40,942 bases of DNA, taken from Candidatus Sabulitectum sp. (lineage in GTDB: Bacteria; Fermentibacterota; Fermentibacteria; Fermentibacterales; JCC-6). The translations under genes were made by a program, and so were the position numbers. Shown here in pieces: positions 8,066 to 18,200 of the stretch (position 1 is its first letter; each line of letters begins with the position of its first letter). The stretch is taken from contig JAOZUR010000024.1 in NCBI GenBank assembly GCA_029938555.1, forward strand, positions 1-40,942, read 5' to 3'. The notes beneath the pieces are model-generated. The model made no database searches. It was not told the origin of the DNA and worked only from the letters and a program-made list of their open reading frames with translations.

Positions 8066-8233
8066 ACTAGTACACTGTACAGCTTAATGTATCGGTATAA
8101 TGCGCAGTTATCCTGGGCTCCAGTAAGGCACTGGTTTATGCGCATAGCACCGCTATGCAATTGAACTAGTAACGCCACTGGGGCTCTGGAGAGCCAGCAG
8201 AATGCGAAAGTTTAAGCTGTATAGTGCACTAGT
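8066..8233. mobile_element. MITE-like element, copy 1
   Basis: 168 bp bounded by inverted repeats: ACTAGTACACTGTACAGCTT on the left (8066-8087 with AA) and its near-complement TTAAGCTGTATAGTGCACTA on the right (8212-8233), with two mismatches in 22. TA dinucleotides at 8068 and 8230 border the element, as expected for IS630/Tc1-type target duplication. It has no coding capacity. Inside lie three consecutive hairpins: GCATAGC-ACC-GCTATGC, a weaker AGT...ACT pairing around AACGCC, and GGCTCT-GG-AGAGCC. It carries a ~36-bp segment between two ATGCGCA repeats that copy 2 lacks. Confidence 0.7.
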
Positions 8234-8355
8234 ACACTGTACAGCTTAATGTATCGGTATAATGCGCATAGCACCGCTATGCAATTGAACCAGTAACGCC
8301 ACTGGGGCTCTGGAGAGCCAGCAGGATGCGAAAGTTTAAGGTGTATAGTGCACTA
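8228..8355. mobile_element. MITE-like element, copy 2 (tandem)
   Basis: Same ends and body as copy 1, sharing the central ACTAGT/TA junction, so the two are tandem. The right end is TTAAGGTGTATAGTGCACTA at 8336-8355. All three internal hairpins are intact here (CCAGT-AACGCC-ACTGG is perfect). The segment between the ATGCGCA repeats present in copy 1 is missing, explained by slippage deletion. Element 2 abuts a decayed coding relic. Confidence 0.7.
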
Positions 8356-8635
8356 AAAGCAATGGAAGTAAACTCAATAGAATCGAAGATGATCTTAACT
8401 TTGCATTTCCACAGTTTATGCTGAACAATGATGTATCCTCAATTGAACTGAAAGTATTTAAAAAACACTGCTTTCTTTCACTGATCTGTCTGAAAATATA
8501 ATTGAACCATTCTCTATGCTTGTTGCTCAGGAAAGCGGTCATGCCACCAGAATAAAATCAATTATGAATAATTATATCATAACAAAGGCGTTACGCTCAA
8601 AACTTGTAGATATTGTTGAAGCTATTTTTCCTTAA
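8355..8635 (+). pseudogene. Frameshifted C-terminal gene relic
   Basis: From the MITE edge one frame reads SNGSKLNRIEDDLNFAFP and continues to IELKVFKK at an A6 run (8460-8465). One more A would join it to the second frame, TLLSFTDLSENIIEPFSML, which runs to KLVDIVEAIFP and a TAA at 8633-8635. Both halves have plausible helical amphipathic composition. The 5' part is missing at the MITE boundary. I do not recognise the family. Confidence 0.45.
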
Positions 8636-8706
8636 TTTTGCGAAAGGGATATTGATTTACCACGAAGGTGTTGGTCTTCACAGACTGCTTTCAGTATGAT
8701 AGCCAC

Positions 8707-10386
8707 ATGGCAACAACAGACGATAAAAGAATAATTTATACAATGCACAATGTCTCCAAGAGGCATGGAATGAAATATGTTCTAAAGGACATATATCTTT
8801 CCTATTATTATGGTGCAAAAATTGGCGTCATCGGCTTGAACGGCTCAGGGAAATCAACCCTGTTGAGGATTCTTGCAGGTGAAGACGATAATATTATAGG
8901 CGAGACCAGTTGTGCAGCAGGTTTTAGTATAGGATTTCTGAAACAGGAACCCTATCTTGAGCCAGGCAGAACTGTTAGGCAGATTGTATCTGAAGGTGTT
9001 CAAAGCACAGTAGATCTACTTGCAGAATATGAAGAAATTGGTGTAGCTTTTGCAGAACCAGATGCTGACTATGAGCAACTGGCTAACAGGCAGGCTGAAC
9101 TGCAGGACAAGATAGAAGCAGTTGATGGCTGGAACCTTGATGCTCGACTAGATCTTGCCATGGAGGCTTTGCGTTGCCCTAATTCTGATGAGGTAATTGA
9201 TAATATTTCCGGTGGAGAGCGTCGTCGAGTAGCTTTGTGCCGTCTTTTACTGCAAAAACCTGATATTTTGCTTCTTGATGAACCTACCAACCACTTGGAT
9301 GCTGAAACTGTAGCTTGGCTGGAAAGACATCTTCAACAGTATAAAGGAACCGTTATTGCGGTTACTCATGATAGATACTTCCTTGATAATGTTGCCGGTT
9401 GGATTCTTGAACTTGACCGTGGTGAAGGTATTCCCTGGAAGGGAAACTATTCACAATGGCTTGACCAAAAAGCCAAAAGGCTTCAGCAAGAAGAAAAGGG
9501 CAATAGTCAAAGGGCAAAAACTCTTGAAAGAGAGTTAGAGTGGGTCAGAATGAGCCCTAAAGGCCAGCATGCCAAAAGTAAATCTAGGATCAGCCGATAT
9601 GAGAAGCTGCTAGCAGAGGGACAAAGAGAAAAAGTAAGAGAAGCAAGACTGGTTTTCCCCCCAGGCCCAAGACTTGGATCAGTTGTAATTGATGCACAAT
9701 CTCTTACAAAATCATTTGGAGACAAACTGCTGTTCAGTGATCTTAATTTTTCCATTCCTCCAGGTGCAGTTGTAGGCATTATTGGACCTAATGGTGCCGG
9801 TAAAACAACCCTTTTCAAACTCATAGCGGGGTTGGAAAAACCAGATTCTGGTAATTTCAAAATAGGTGAAACTGTTAAACTTGCCTATGCCGATCAGTTG
9901 CGTTCAGGGTTGGACTCAGATAAAACAATATGGGAACAACTTTCAGGCGGGCAGGAAACTATTAAACTAGGCGAAACCCGAGAAGTTAATAGCAGAGCTT
10001 ACTGTTCATGGTTTAATTTTTCAGGCTCAGATCAGCAAAAAAAAGTTGGTATTCTTTCAGGCGGAGAAAGAAACAGATTAAATCTTGCTCTTATGCTGAA
10101 AGAGGGTTCAAATGTGCTTATGTTGGATGAACCTACTAATGACCTAGATGTAAATACTCTTCGTGCCTTGGAAGAAGGGTTAGATGAATTTGCCGGTTGC
10201 GCACTTGTGATCAGCCATGATCGCTGGTTCCTTGATAGGGTCTGTTCTCATCTCCTTGCTTTTGAAGATGGTGAAATAGTCTGGTATGATGGAAACTGGA
10301 GTGAATACGCAGAACATCGTCGTAAAACACTTGGTGCAGCGGCAGATCGTCCACACCGATATGTTCACAGAAAACTTGAGAGATAA
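8707..10386 (+). CDS. ettA: EttA-like ABC-F translational throttle ATPase
   Basis: 559 aa from the ATG at 8707 (MATTDDKRIIYTM), which aligns with the start of E. coli EttA; the frame stays open back to a GTG at 8668. It has two ABC domains and no membrane part. Domain 1 has GLNGSGKST (residues 43-51), SGGERRR and LLLDEPTNHLD. Domain 2 has GPNGAGKTT, SGGERNR and LDEPTNDLD. The conserved inter-domain stretches LELDRGEGIPWKGNYS and ELEWVRMSPKG and the ending KRTLG-like RKTLGA are those of EttA rather than Uup or antibiotic-resistance ABC-Fs. EttA binds the ribosomal E site and gates the first elongation steps according to ATP/ADP. No clear RBS precedes 8707. It stands alone between a relic and the sensor kinase. 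Confidence 0.9.
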   Translation: MATTDDKRIIYTMHNVSKRHGMKYVLKDIYLSYYYGAKIGVIGLNGSGKSTLLRILAGEDDNIIGETSCAAGFSIGFLKQEPYLEPGRTVRQIVSEGVQSTVDLLAEYEEIGVAFAEPDADYEQLANRQAELQDKIEAVDGWNLDARLDLAMEALRCPNSDEVIDNISGGERRRVALCRLLLQKPDILLLDEPTNHLDAETVAWLERHLQQYKGTVIAVTHDRYFLDNVAGWILELDRGEGIPWKGNYSQWLDQKAKRLQQEEKGNSQRAKTLERELEWVRMSPKGQHAKSKSRISRYEKLLAEGQREKVREARLVFPPGPRLGSVVIDAQSLTKSFGDKLLFSDLNFSIPPGAVVGIIGPNGAGKTTLFKLIAGLEKPDSGNFKIGETVKLAYADQLRSGLDSDKTIWEQLSGGQETIKLGETREVNSRAYCSWFNFSGSDQQKKVGILSGGERNRLNLALMLKEGSNVLMLDEPTNDLDVNTLRALEEGLDEFAGCALVISHDRWFLDRVCSHLLAFEDGEIVWYDGNWSEYAEHRRKTLGAAADRPHRYVHRKLER

Positions 10387-10539
10387 CCTAACTCTTATTT
10401 TTTACCGCTTCCAACAACACTAATTTTCTCTACTGTGTTAAAAATAAACTATTACTTGTATCAAAGTTTTAGTCAAAATTCTCTCTATTGTTATACTTCT
10501 ATTTTAAGGGCATAATAAGGTACCTAACGAGGAGGATTT

Positions 10540-13365
10540 TTGCGTATTTTAATACTGTTAATTTCAATAATACTTGTAACTGTATCGTATGCTGATTCAG
10601 ACATACTCACTGAGGAAGAATTACAATATCTTCAAGATAACCCTGAAATCGTATTTGTCAGCCAGACAAGTTACCCCCCTTTTGAATTTATTGATGACAG
10701 TGGTGAACGACAGGGAATGTGCATCGAGCTTGCAAGATGGATATCTACAGAATTTGGTTTTCAAGCGGCATTTGTAGATATGAATTTCCAGGATGCACAG
10801 AATGCAATACTTAACGGTAACGCTGATGTGTTAACCAGTTTTTTCTACAGTCCAGCTCGAGATGATTTTTTTGATTTTACAGAACCTATGTATGAGATAC
10901 CAGCAAGAATTTTTGTTCTACCAGAGAACGAGAATATTTCCGACATAACAGATCTTGCTGGGAAAAGGGTTGCAGTTCAAAGAGGAGATTACGCTATTGA
11001 TTTTCTTCACAATGAGGAAATTGATTGCATATTGATTCAGACAGATAATTTTGTTGATGGAATACATCTGCTTCTTGAAGGTGAAGTTGAGGCTTTAGTA
11101 GGAGACGAGCAGATAGTATATTTTCATATTTACAACCACCACGACTCTCATGAGATAAAAGCTGTTGGAGATACTCTTTACACGGGCTTGAATTGCATGG
11201 CTACTACTAACGAAAATTTAATTCTTGCTTCAATAATTAGCAAAGGAATAACTCATGCTAATGAATTAGGCATTATTGATGGCATATCTGAGAAGTGGCA
11301 GGGTCATCCTATACAGATAGCTAAGGAAGCTCATTTTCGTTATTTGAATCATCTTCTAGTGATTTTTGGGCTTATTCTCATTGGTGCTGTATTAGTTTTT
11401 TTATGGAATATGAAATTAAGACAAGTTGTAGAACAGAAAACGAAACATTTGAAAGACAGTGAAGAGCGATTACATCAAACTCTTTATCAAGCAAATTTGG
11501 GTTCATGGGATTACAATATGCTCACCGGCAAAACCACTAACAATTCAAGATATTCTACCATGCTTGGTTATGGCCACGGTGAAATTGATACATCAAACAA
11601 CGGTTGGCTAAATCTAGTTCATCCTGACGATAAAAATCATATTGAATCCACCATGCAGGGATTCCTTAAAAACGATTCAGGACAGTTTCAATGCGAATTC
11701 CGCATGAGATCAAAATCAGGAAACTGGATCTCTATTTACTCATGTGGTGGAGTAACAGAAAGAGATGCAAATGGAAACCCTGTTAGATTTTCAGGAATTC
11801 ATCAGGATATAACAAGACGAAAACATTCCGAAAATATGGTTAGAAAAGCTGCAAAAAATTGGGAAAGTACATTTGATGCTTTGCCTGAATTAATAGCAAT
11901 TCTTGATTCAGAAGGAATTATTATTAGGGCAAATACAGCTCAGGCTCGTGCTCTGGGCATGAAAAGAGAAGATTGTGTTGGGAAAAAACTTTGTGGAATG
12001 TTGCATACCCAGGAATTTATAGGACAGTGTATCTCTACAATTATCTCCAGCGATACTTCTTTACCTATATCCAAGGAAGTTACATTTCAAAAAATCGAAG
12101 GTACTTTTGAAGTTGTTCTGGTTCCCGTTCAAGACACACACGAGGAAACAATCAGAATTATCCATGTTGCTAGAAATATTACTGAACGCAAGGATGCTGA
12201 AAAAAAGCAAAGAGAAATGGAAAATAGAGTTCAGCATTCGCAAAAACTCGAAAGTCTTGGTGTTCTTGCCGGTGGAATAGCTCACGACTTTAACAATATT
12301 CTTATGGCTATTCGCGGATACACAGAACTGGCAATGTCTGCCTCTGATAAAAATGATTCTGTATTTGATTTTCTGGAAAAAACAATCAAGTCTATTGGCG
12401 TGGCCAGCGAACTCAGTGGCCAAATGCTTGCATATTCAGGCAAAGGCAATTTTGTCATAGAACCAGCTCAAGTGAATGACATCATAGAAAATATGAAACC
12501 AATGTTTCAAGTTTCTGTTAGCAGAAAAGCTAATTTAATATTCAACCTAAGAGAAAATAATCCCGATGTGCTTGTGGATAGTACTCAGATGGAACAGGTG
12601 ATTCTAAATCTTGTGACTAATGCATCTGAAGCTCTGGGCTCTTCTAAAGGAACCATTATTATATCAACTGGTACAGAAATAACTCAAATTCCAGATTGTG
12701 ATTCTAACGAAAAAAACAAGAATTTTGTTTTCTTCAAAGTAGAAGATACAGGCGAAGGCATGACTGAAGAAGTAAAAAATAAGCTATTTGAGCCGTTTTT
12801 TTCCACAAAATTTACAGGACGAGGGCTTGGAATGGCTGTTGTTCAAGGAATTGTTGATGGGCACAATGGATTTATAAAAGTAATTACCAAAATCGGCACA
12901 GGATCTTCACTAAAAATCTATATTCCTGCTCTTCAGGGAGAACCGGTTAGGTACAAGAAGCTTTTACAATCCTCTGTCGAGGAAAACTCTAAAAAATCAT
13001 CTCAGGGAATTCTTATGGTTGATGATGAAAAAAATATTCTCTTTATTGGCGAGCTCGCACTAAAAAAAAGTGGCTACACTGTATTCACAGCGGAAAATGG
13101 TGAAGATGCTGTAAGTATCTATAATAAGAACAAAGCCCAGATTGACTGTATCGTTCTTGATCTTACAATGCCGGTAATGGATGGTATTGAGTGCTTAAAA
13201 GAGCTTACTAAAATAAACCCAACCGTAAAAGTAATTCTGTCAAGCGGATATAACAAGCAAGATGTTGAAGAAAGAATAGACTCTTCTTATATCTCAGATT
13301 ACTTGAAAAAACCTTACGGCCTTAAGGCATTACGAAGTATAGTTAAAGAAGTTCTGGAAGGGTGA
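10540..13365 (+). CDS. Hybrid sensor histidine kinase with periplasmic SBP_bac_3 sensor
   Basis: 941 aa from a TTG start with an AGGAGG RBS. Order: signal peptide/TM1 (1-20); periplasmic family-3 solute-binding domain, about 30-255 (FVSQTSYPPFEFIDDSGE, MCIELARW, YSPARDDFFDFTEPM); TM2 at about 269-291; two PAS domains (about 305-430 and 440-555); HisKA with phospho-acceptor His582 in GGIAHDFNN; HATPase with N-box VILNLVTNASEAL, VEDTGEGM and GRGLGMAV; C-terminal receiver with acidic pair Asp828-Asp829, phospho-acceptor Asp874 (VLDLTMPVMDG) and Lys in KKPYG. It probably senses an amino-acid-like ligand directly and relays phosphate to its own receiver and then to an unlinked regulator. No response regulator gene is adjacent. 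It is convergent with the PAS/GAF gene, 14 bp apart. Confidence 0.9.
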   Translation: MRILILLISIILVTVSYADSDILTEEELQYLQDNPEIVFVSQTSYPPFEFIDDSGERQGMCIELARWISTEFGFQAAFVDMNFQDAQNAILNGNADVLTSFFYSPARDDFFDFTEPMYEIPARIFVLPENENISDITDLAGKRVAVQRGDYAIDFLHNEEIDCILIQTDNFVDGIHLLLEGEVEALVGDEQIVYFHIYNHHDSHEIKAVGDTLYTGLNCMATTNENLILASIISKGITHANELGIIDGISEKWQGHPIQIAKEAHFRYLNHLLVIFGLILIGAVLVFLWNMKLRQVVEQKTKHLKDSEERLHQTLYQANLGSWDYNMLTGKTTNNSRYSTMLGYGHGEIDTSNNGWLNLVHPDDKNHIESTMQGFLKNDSGQFQCEFRMRSKSGNWISIYSCGGVTERDANGNPVRFSGIHQDITRRKHSENMVRKAAKNWESTFDALPELIAILDSEGIIIRANTAQARALGMKREDCVGKKLCGMLHTQEFIGQCISTIISSDTSLPISKEVTFQKIEGTFEVVLVPVQDTHEETIRIIHVARNITERKDAEKKQREMENRVQHSQKLESLGVLAGGIAHDFNNILMAIRGYTELAMSASDKNDSVFDFLEKTIKSIGVASELSGQMLAYSGKGNFVIEPAQVNDIIENMKPMFQVSVSRKANLIFNLRENNPDVLVDSTQMEQVILNLVTNASEALGSSKGTIIISTGTEITQIPDCDSNEKNKNFVFFKVEDTGEGMTEEVKNKLFEPFFSTKFTGRGLGMAVVQGIVDGHNGFIKVITKIGTGSSLKIYIPALQGEPVRYKKLLQSSVEENSKKSSQGILMVDDEKNILFIGELALKKSGYTVFTAENGEDAVSIYNKNKAQIDCIVLDLTMPVMDGIECLKELTKINPTVKVILSSGYNKQDVEERIDSSYISDYLKKPYGLKALRSIVKEVLEG

Positions 13366-13379
13366 AAATTAAATCTGAT

Positions 13380-15098
13380 CTACTCTTCTAACAGTGACTC
13401 ACCATCTTCAATCAATTCAAACAACCCGATTGTGCCTTGAAATGTTTCACTTTCTTCAAATCTAGGAATCCCATGAACAGAAACGGGAATTTTCTTATCA
13501 CTAGGTGTAATCAGTGTAATTTGATATGAATTTCTTTGACCCATGCTTCTCATTTCACGAACACCAGCTGTTTTACCTGCATCTTTCCGGGATATCAAAG
13601 AATCAAAACTAATACCTACTAACTCTTCAGCAGGAATTCCAATGATATGAGAAAAAGCATTATTCGCATACAAAATATTGTCTGCTGGGTCACACATAAG
13701 AACACCTTGGTGTAAGTTTTCTACAACTGTATTGTACAAAGATTCTATTATTTTTCTGTTCTGTTCTGCACGATATCTGTCTATAGCCATGGAAATGCTT
13801 TCAGCCAAACTGGAAAAAAGTAACAGATCCTTGTTAGAAAAAACACCTTTCATCATATAACTCTGTACAACAAGAACACCCCATACGCCTTGCGATCCTC
13901 TAAGAGGAACACCCATCCATTGCTCGCTAAAGGTGCCAACGGAAAGTACCAGTTGTTTTTCAACCATTTCATCAAAACCATCACCATCAAGAAGAAGAGG
14001 TCGACCTGTTGCTCTTACATAATCTGTCAAAGAGCCTTTCATGGATTCTGATCCAATAAAAGCTTCAACGCCATCTTCAATGTCAACCGAATACGGGAAT
14101 GTATAAGAATCTGTCATGGGATGATAGAATGCAAAATACAAATTTGGAGTATGAATAACAGTAGATAACTGGTTGTGAATAAATTCAAGCAGATTTACAA
14201 GAGTTGTGGTTTTTACAGTCTCTTCGGCTATGGCATGAAGAACTGCATAAATAGATTCTGCTCGTTGACGAATGGCCACTTCCTTCAGAAGAAGATCATT
14301 GGCCCTTTTTAACTCAGCTGTTTTAGAATCCACCATGTTATGAAGCCCAAATTGAAGACGCTTGAGATCATCCTCAGCTTTTTTCTTCTGATCTATGTTG
14401 ATTGCCACAACTTCAAAGTATACTACTTCACCCTCAGTATTAAGTTGACTTGTTGCAGTAAGAGAAACCCAGAAGGGTGTACCATCTTTATGCCGCCATC
14501 TTGTTTCAAAACCATTAACTGTTTTGTTTTTATTCAGAAGATCAAGTAACTGATCACGGTCAGAAACAATTGCCCAAGTATCTGAAAGTTGAGCATTGTA
14601 CAACTGATGTTCATTCTCATAACCCAGCATGGCCACTAGACCATTGTTCACATATAGAATTTTCCCTGAAATTGCTGACTTAAAAACCCCCACTGGGCTA
14701 TTTCTATCAAGGCTCTCTAATCCTGTTGATCTGTTAACAAGAACTTTCTGAAAAAATAAAAACTCCGTTATGTCTTCAAAAGAACAGATGTACTTTTTGT
14801 CTGAATCAGATACTTGTGCAACAAGTTGTACCTTAAACTCCCTACGGTCATTGCCGGTATTGTAAGCAACTCGACACGCACCTACTCCATTTTCCATTTC
14901 AATAAACATCAACATTTGTGATAAAAAATCTTCGCCACTGGTCATTAATGCCAAAAGATTTGAAAGAGAAAGATCATAAGATTTAGAGAAATGTTCCTTG
15001 AATGATTTGTTGCATTCTAGAAATTGTAACTGAGAATTATATACACCTATTGCGGTACCATGATAATTTTTTGCGTAAAATTCAAAAGAGTTCTGCAT
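13380..15098 (-). CDS. PAS-PAS-GAF-PAS sensory protein without output domain
   Basis: 572 aa, no signal peptide or TM segment. Visible order: a PAS-like domain (about 1-120, ending CSFEDITEF); a canonical PAS/PAC (about 130-255: SPVGVFKSAISGKILYVNNG ... RHKDGTPFWVSLTA ... AINIDQKKKAEDDL); a coiled coil (about 255-300); a GAF domain (about 290-450: PNLYFAFYHP ... WMGVPLRGSQGVWGVLVVQS); and a third PAS (about 460-560: GVLMCDPADNILYANNAFS). It ends in acidic residues with no kinase, GGDEF, EAL or DNA-binding domain. It may modulate another kinase, such as the adjacent hybrid kinase, through protein contacts. The two genes share the same domain style and meet tail to tail. Confidence 0.8.
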   Translation of the reverse strand: MQNSFEFYAKNYHGTAIGVYNSQLQFLECNKSFKEHFSKSYDLSLSNLLALMTSGEDFLSQMLMFIEMENGVGACRVAYNTGNDRREFKVQLVAQVSDSDKKYICSFEDITEFLFFQKVLVNRSTGLESLDRNSPVGVFKSAISGKILYVNNGLVAMLGYENEHQLYNAQLSDTWAIVSDRDQLLDLLNKNKTVNGFETRWRHKDGTPFWVSLTATSQLNTEGEVVYFEVVAINIDQKKKAEDDLKRLQFGLHNMVDSKTAELKRANDLLLKEVAIRQRAESIYAVLHAIAEETVKTTTLVNLLEFIHNQLSTVIHTPNLYFAFYHPMTDSYTFPYSVDIEDGVEAFIGSESMKGSLTDYVRATGRPLLLDGDGFDEMVEKQLVLSVGTFSEQWMGVPLRGSQGVWGVLVVQSYMMKGVFSNKDLLLFSSLAESISMAIDRYRAEQNRKIIESLYNTVVENLHQGVLMCDPADNILYANNAFSHIIGIPAEELVGISFDSLISRKDAGKTAGVREMRSMGQRNSYQITLITPSDKKIPVSVHGIPRFEESETFQGTIGLFELIEDGESLLEE

Positions 15099-15174
15099 GT
15101 ATAATATTCCTTCCTTCCTCTATAATGTACCATTGTCTTGACTGAGAAGAAAGCCCCTGTAAAATCACAGAGGT

Positions 15175-15214
15175 TAAGAAAAGTGACCGAGACACAATAC
15201 CCATCTCAGCCACT
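15175..15214 (-). terminator. Rho-independent terminator of the RND operon
   Basis: On the minus strand AGTGGCTGAGA pairs with TCTCGGTCACT (11 bp, two G-T pairs) around a 11-nt loop and is followed by TTTTCTT. It lies 21 bp after the RND gene stop. Confidence 0.65.
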
Positions 15215-15234
15215 CTTCTATATCTATAACTATT

Positions 15235-18200
15235 CTAGTTTTCCTTAGATACTGACTTTGCAATCCTCTTTCCCATCACCACATAGATGCATGGTTCTAC
15301 CAGCAAAGTAAGAATCGTGGCAGCGGCAAGGCCAAAGATCACAGTAACAGCCATTGGTGCCCAGGTCTCTGCCCCTTCGCCAATGCCCAATGCAAGAGGC
15401 AACATTGCCAGCATTGTAGTAAGAGCTGTCATTAAAATTGGTCTAAGTCTAGTGGTTGCAGCTTCAACAATGGCTTCCTCAAGCCCTTTTTTCTTTTTGT
15501 GTAATACTTGATTTGCATAATCAACCATTACAATACCATTGTTAACAACAATACCTGCCAGCATCAGCACACCTATGAGCGACATTACCGACAGTGGTGT
15601 TCCTGTAATAAACAGGCCTACCAAAACACCGATTATTGCCATGGGCACAGTGAAAATAATAATGAATGGTTCAAGCATTGATTCAAACTGACTTGCCATT
15701 ACCATGTATACCAGAAGTGCAGCCACAATAATTGCTATGCCCAGATAAAGAAATGTTTCTTTTTGGTCTTCCATCTCTCCACTAAACTCAATTCGCAAGT
15801 TGTAATCATTATTTTCTTCTATAACTCTCTTTACATCTGCTGCAACATCATCAAGGCTTCTTCCGGAAACATCACAGGAAATTGTAACACTTCTCTGCTG
15901 GTTTGAACGACGAATGCTTGTTGAAATTAATCTTTCCTCAAAATATCCCAAATTCACTGCAGGAGAGCCAGCAACTGAAATGTAGTCTAATTCTTCCCGC
16001 GAATCACGGGTGTACTCTGGATATTGTACAACTACATTAAATTCATCACCATTTTCTCTGAAAATGGTAGCAGGTGAGTTTCCAAAAGCATTACTCAGTT
16101 CACTTGCTATGGTTGCAGGGTGTAATCCGTGCAAAGCAAGCATTGAATAGTTCTGTCTGAAAGTTAATTCTGGAATCATGTTATCCATGGTTGTTTTAGG
16201 CTCTCTAACGCCTTCTATACCCTGAATTAATTCTTTCATTCGTTCACTTTCAGAAGCCAAAATATCAAGATCATCACCAAAGACTTTTATTTCAATGGCA
16301 CTTCCACCACCGATAGGACCGCCACTTGAAATGTCATACTCAATGCCTGCAACATCATCAAGATAAGCTCTAATTTCCTCTTCATATTCCTGCTGACCTA
16401 TACTTCTCTGAGTGAGAGGAACAAGCCTTAACATCATTTCAATAGAGTAACTACCCTTATCTCCGCCAAAGATGGCATCCATTCCTCCTGCACTTCCAAC
16501 CTGTGCGTACAGAGTAATCAGATCCCCTTCATCAAAAATTGCTGCAATACTGTCTTCCAGCACAGTTGTCATTGCCGCCGTTGTTTCCAGATCAGTTCCC
16601 ACGGCAGTTTCCAAATTAAGCTGAATCATTCCTTCATCGTTTGATGGTAAAAACTCAGTTTTTATTATTGGAATAAGAGCTAGGCTTGCTAAAAAAGCGA
16701 CTGCAGTTACTACTAAAGTAGTTTTCTTTCTTGCCACCATTTTTTTAGCTAGTTTACTATAACTTACTTCCAGCTTTTCAAACCACAGTTGAATTCTACT
16801 TCCAAGTGATCCTTTTTTGTGCTGGGGTAGAAGTTTTTCTGCAAATGAACTTAATAAAGGAACCAGGCTCAAAGCCACAAAAAGTGATACAACAAGACTG
16901 AATACTATGGTAAGAACCATTTCCCTGAACATCTGCCCAGCAAGACCTGGTACAAAAAGAATAGGAATAAAAACAGCTAATGTAGTTAATGTAGAGGCTG
17001 TTATTGCCATTCCTACTTCCTGCGAACCACTTATTGCTGACTCAATGGCGGAATTTCCCATAGCTCTGTGTCTGTAAATGTTCTCTAGCACAACTATTGA
17101 GTTATCCACAAGCATTCCTACTGCAAGAGCAAGACCTGCTAAAGAAATCATGTTAAGGTCAACATCAAAGAAATGCATTGCAGCGAAAGTAACTACAATT
17201 GAAATAGGAATTGCAGATCCTGCGATTGCCGCTCCTCGTGGTGAACGAAGAAAGAATAACAGCACAAGAAAAGCAAGAATTGTGGCTGTAACGGCTGTTG
17301 TGGAAAGGTTACCTATTGATTGTGTTATGAAAGTAGATTGGTCATACATTACATAAGGCACCACCTGACCTGCATACTCCACTGCAATTCTATCAAGTTC
17401 TTCCTGTACGATTTTACATACATTTACAGTATTAGCATCACTTCTACGCTGAACAAAAACAAATAGTGATGGTGTTTTGTTCATTCTTATTAGTTCATAA
17501 ACCTCTGCCTCACCATCTATAACCTGTGCCACATCTCGAAGAAGAACTGAACCGTTCTGATTTCCCCCAACCACAAGTTGTTCAAGGTCTAAAAGAGATG
17601 TAACACCAGCTTCTATTCTTATATTGATTCGCTCGCCACCGGAATCAAGATTTCCAGCTGGTTTGTCGTTTCGAACCTGAGCCAATGCACCAACAATCTG
17701 ACTTATGGTCAGGCCGGCACTTTCCAATTTGGCAGGATCTACTACTACCTGAATCTCTCTGATTAATCCTCCGGAAACATTAACAGAACCAACACCTTCC
17801 TGCCGAGCCAATCTTGGTTCAATCTCGTCTTCGATTAAATTACGAAGGGCAAAATCATCAAGAACCGGGCTAGACATACCGATGAACAAAATCGGCTGCA
17901 TGCTTGGATCCATTGCAAGAACCATTGGATCTGAGCAATCATCAGGAAGTGCACTTCCGTAAAGGTCTAATTGTCGCCTGATATCAGTTTCGGCAGTTTC
18001 AAGGCTATGCCCCCATTGGAATTCTGCTGTTATCACACTGGAACCATTTGAAGAAATTGAACTAACCTCTTTAACATTTTCAACCCTGGAAACAGCTTCT
18101 TCAAGATATTTGGTTACAAGATTTTCCATCTCTTCCGGTCCAGCTCCCTGCATGGTGCTGGCAACAATAACCATTGGGAATTCCAACTTGGGAAACAAAT

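Noticed and set aside
8066-8355. CRISPR-like repeat.
   Set aside because: Only two long copies that share a junction, with inverted ends and no unique spacers; no cas genes.
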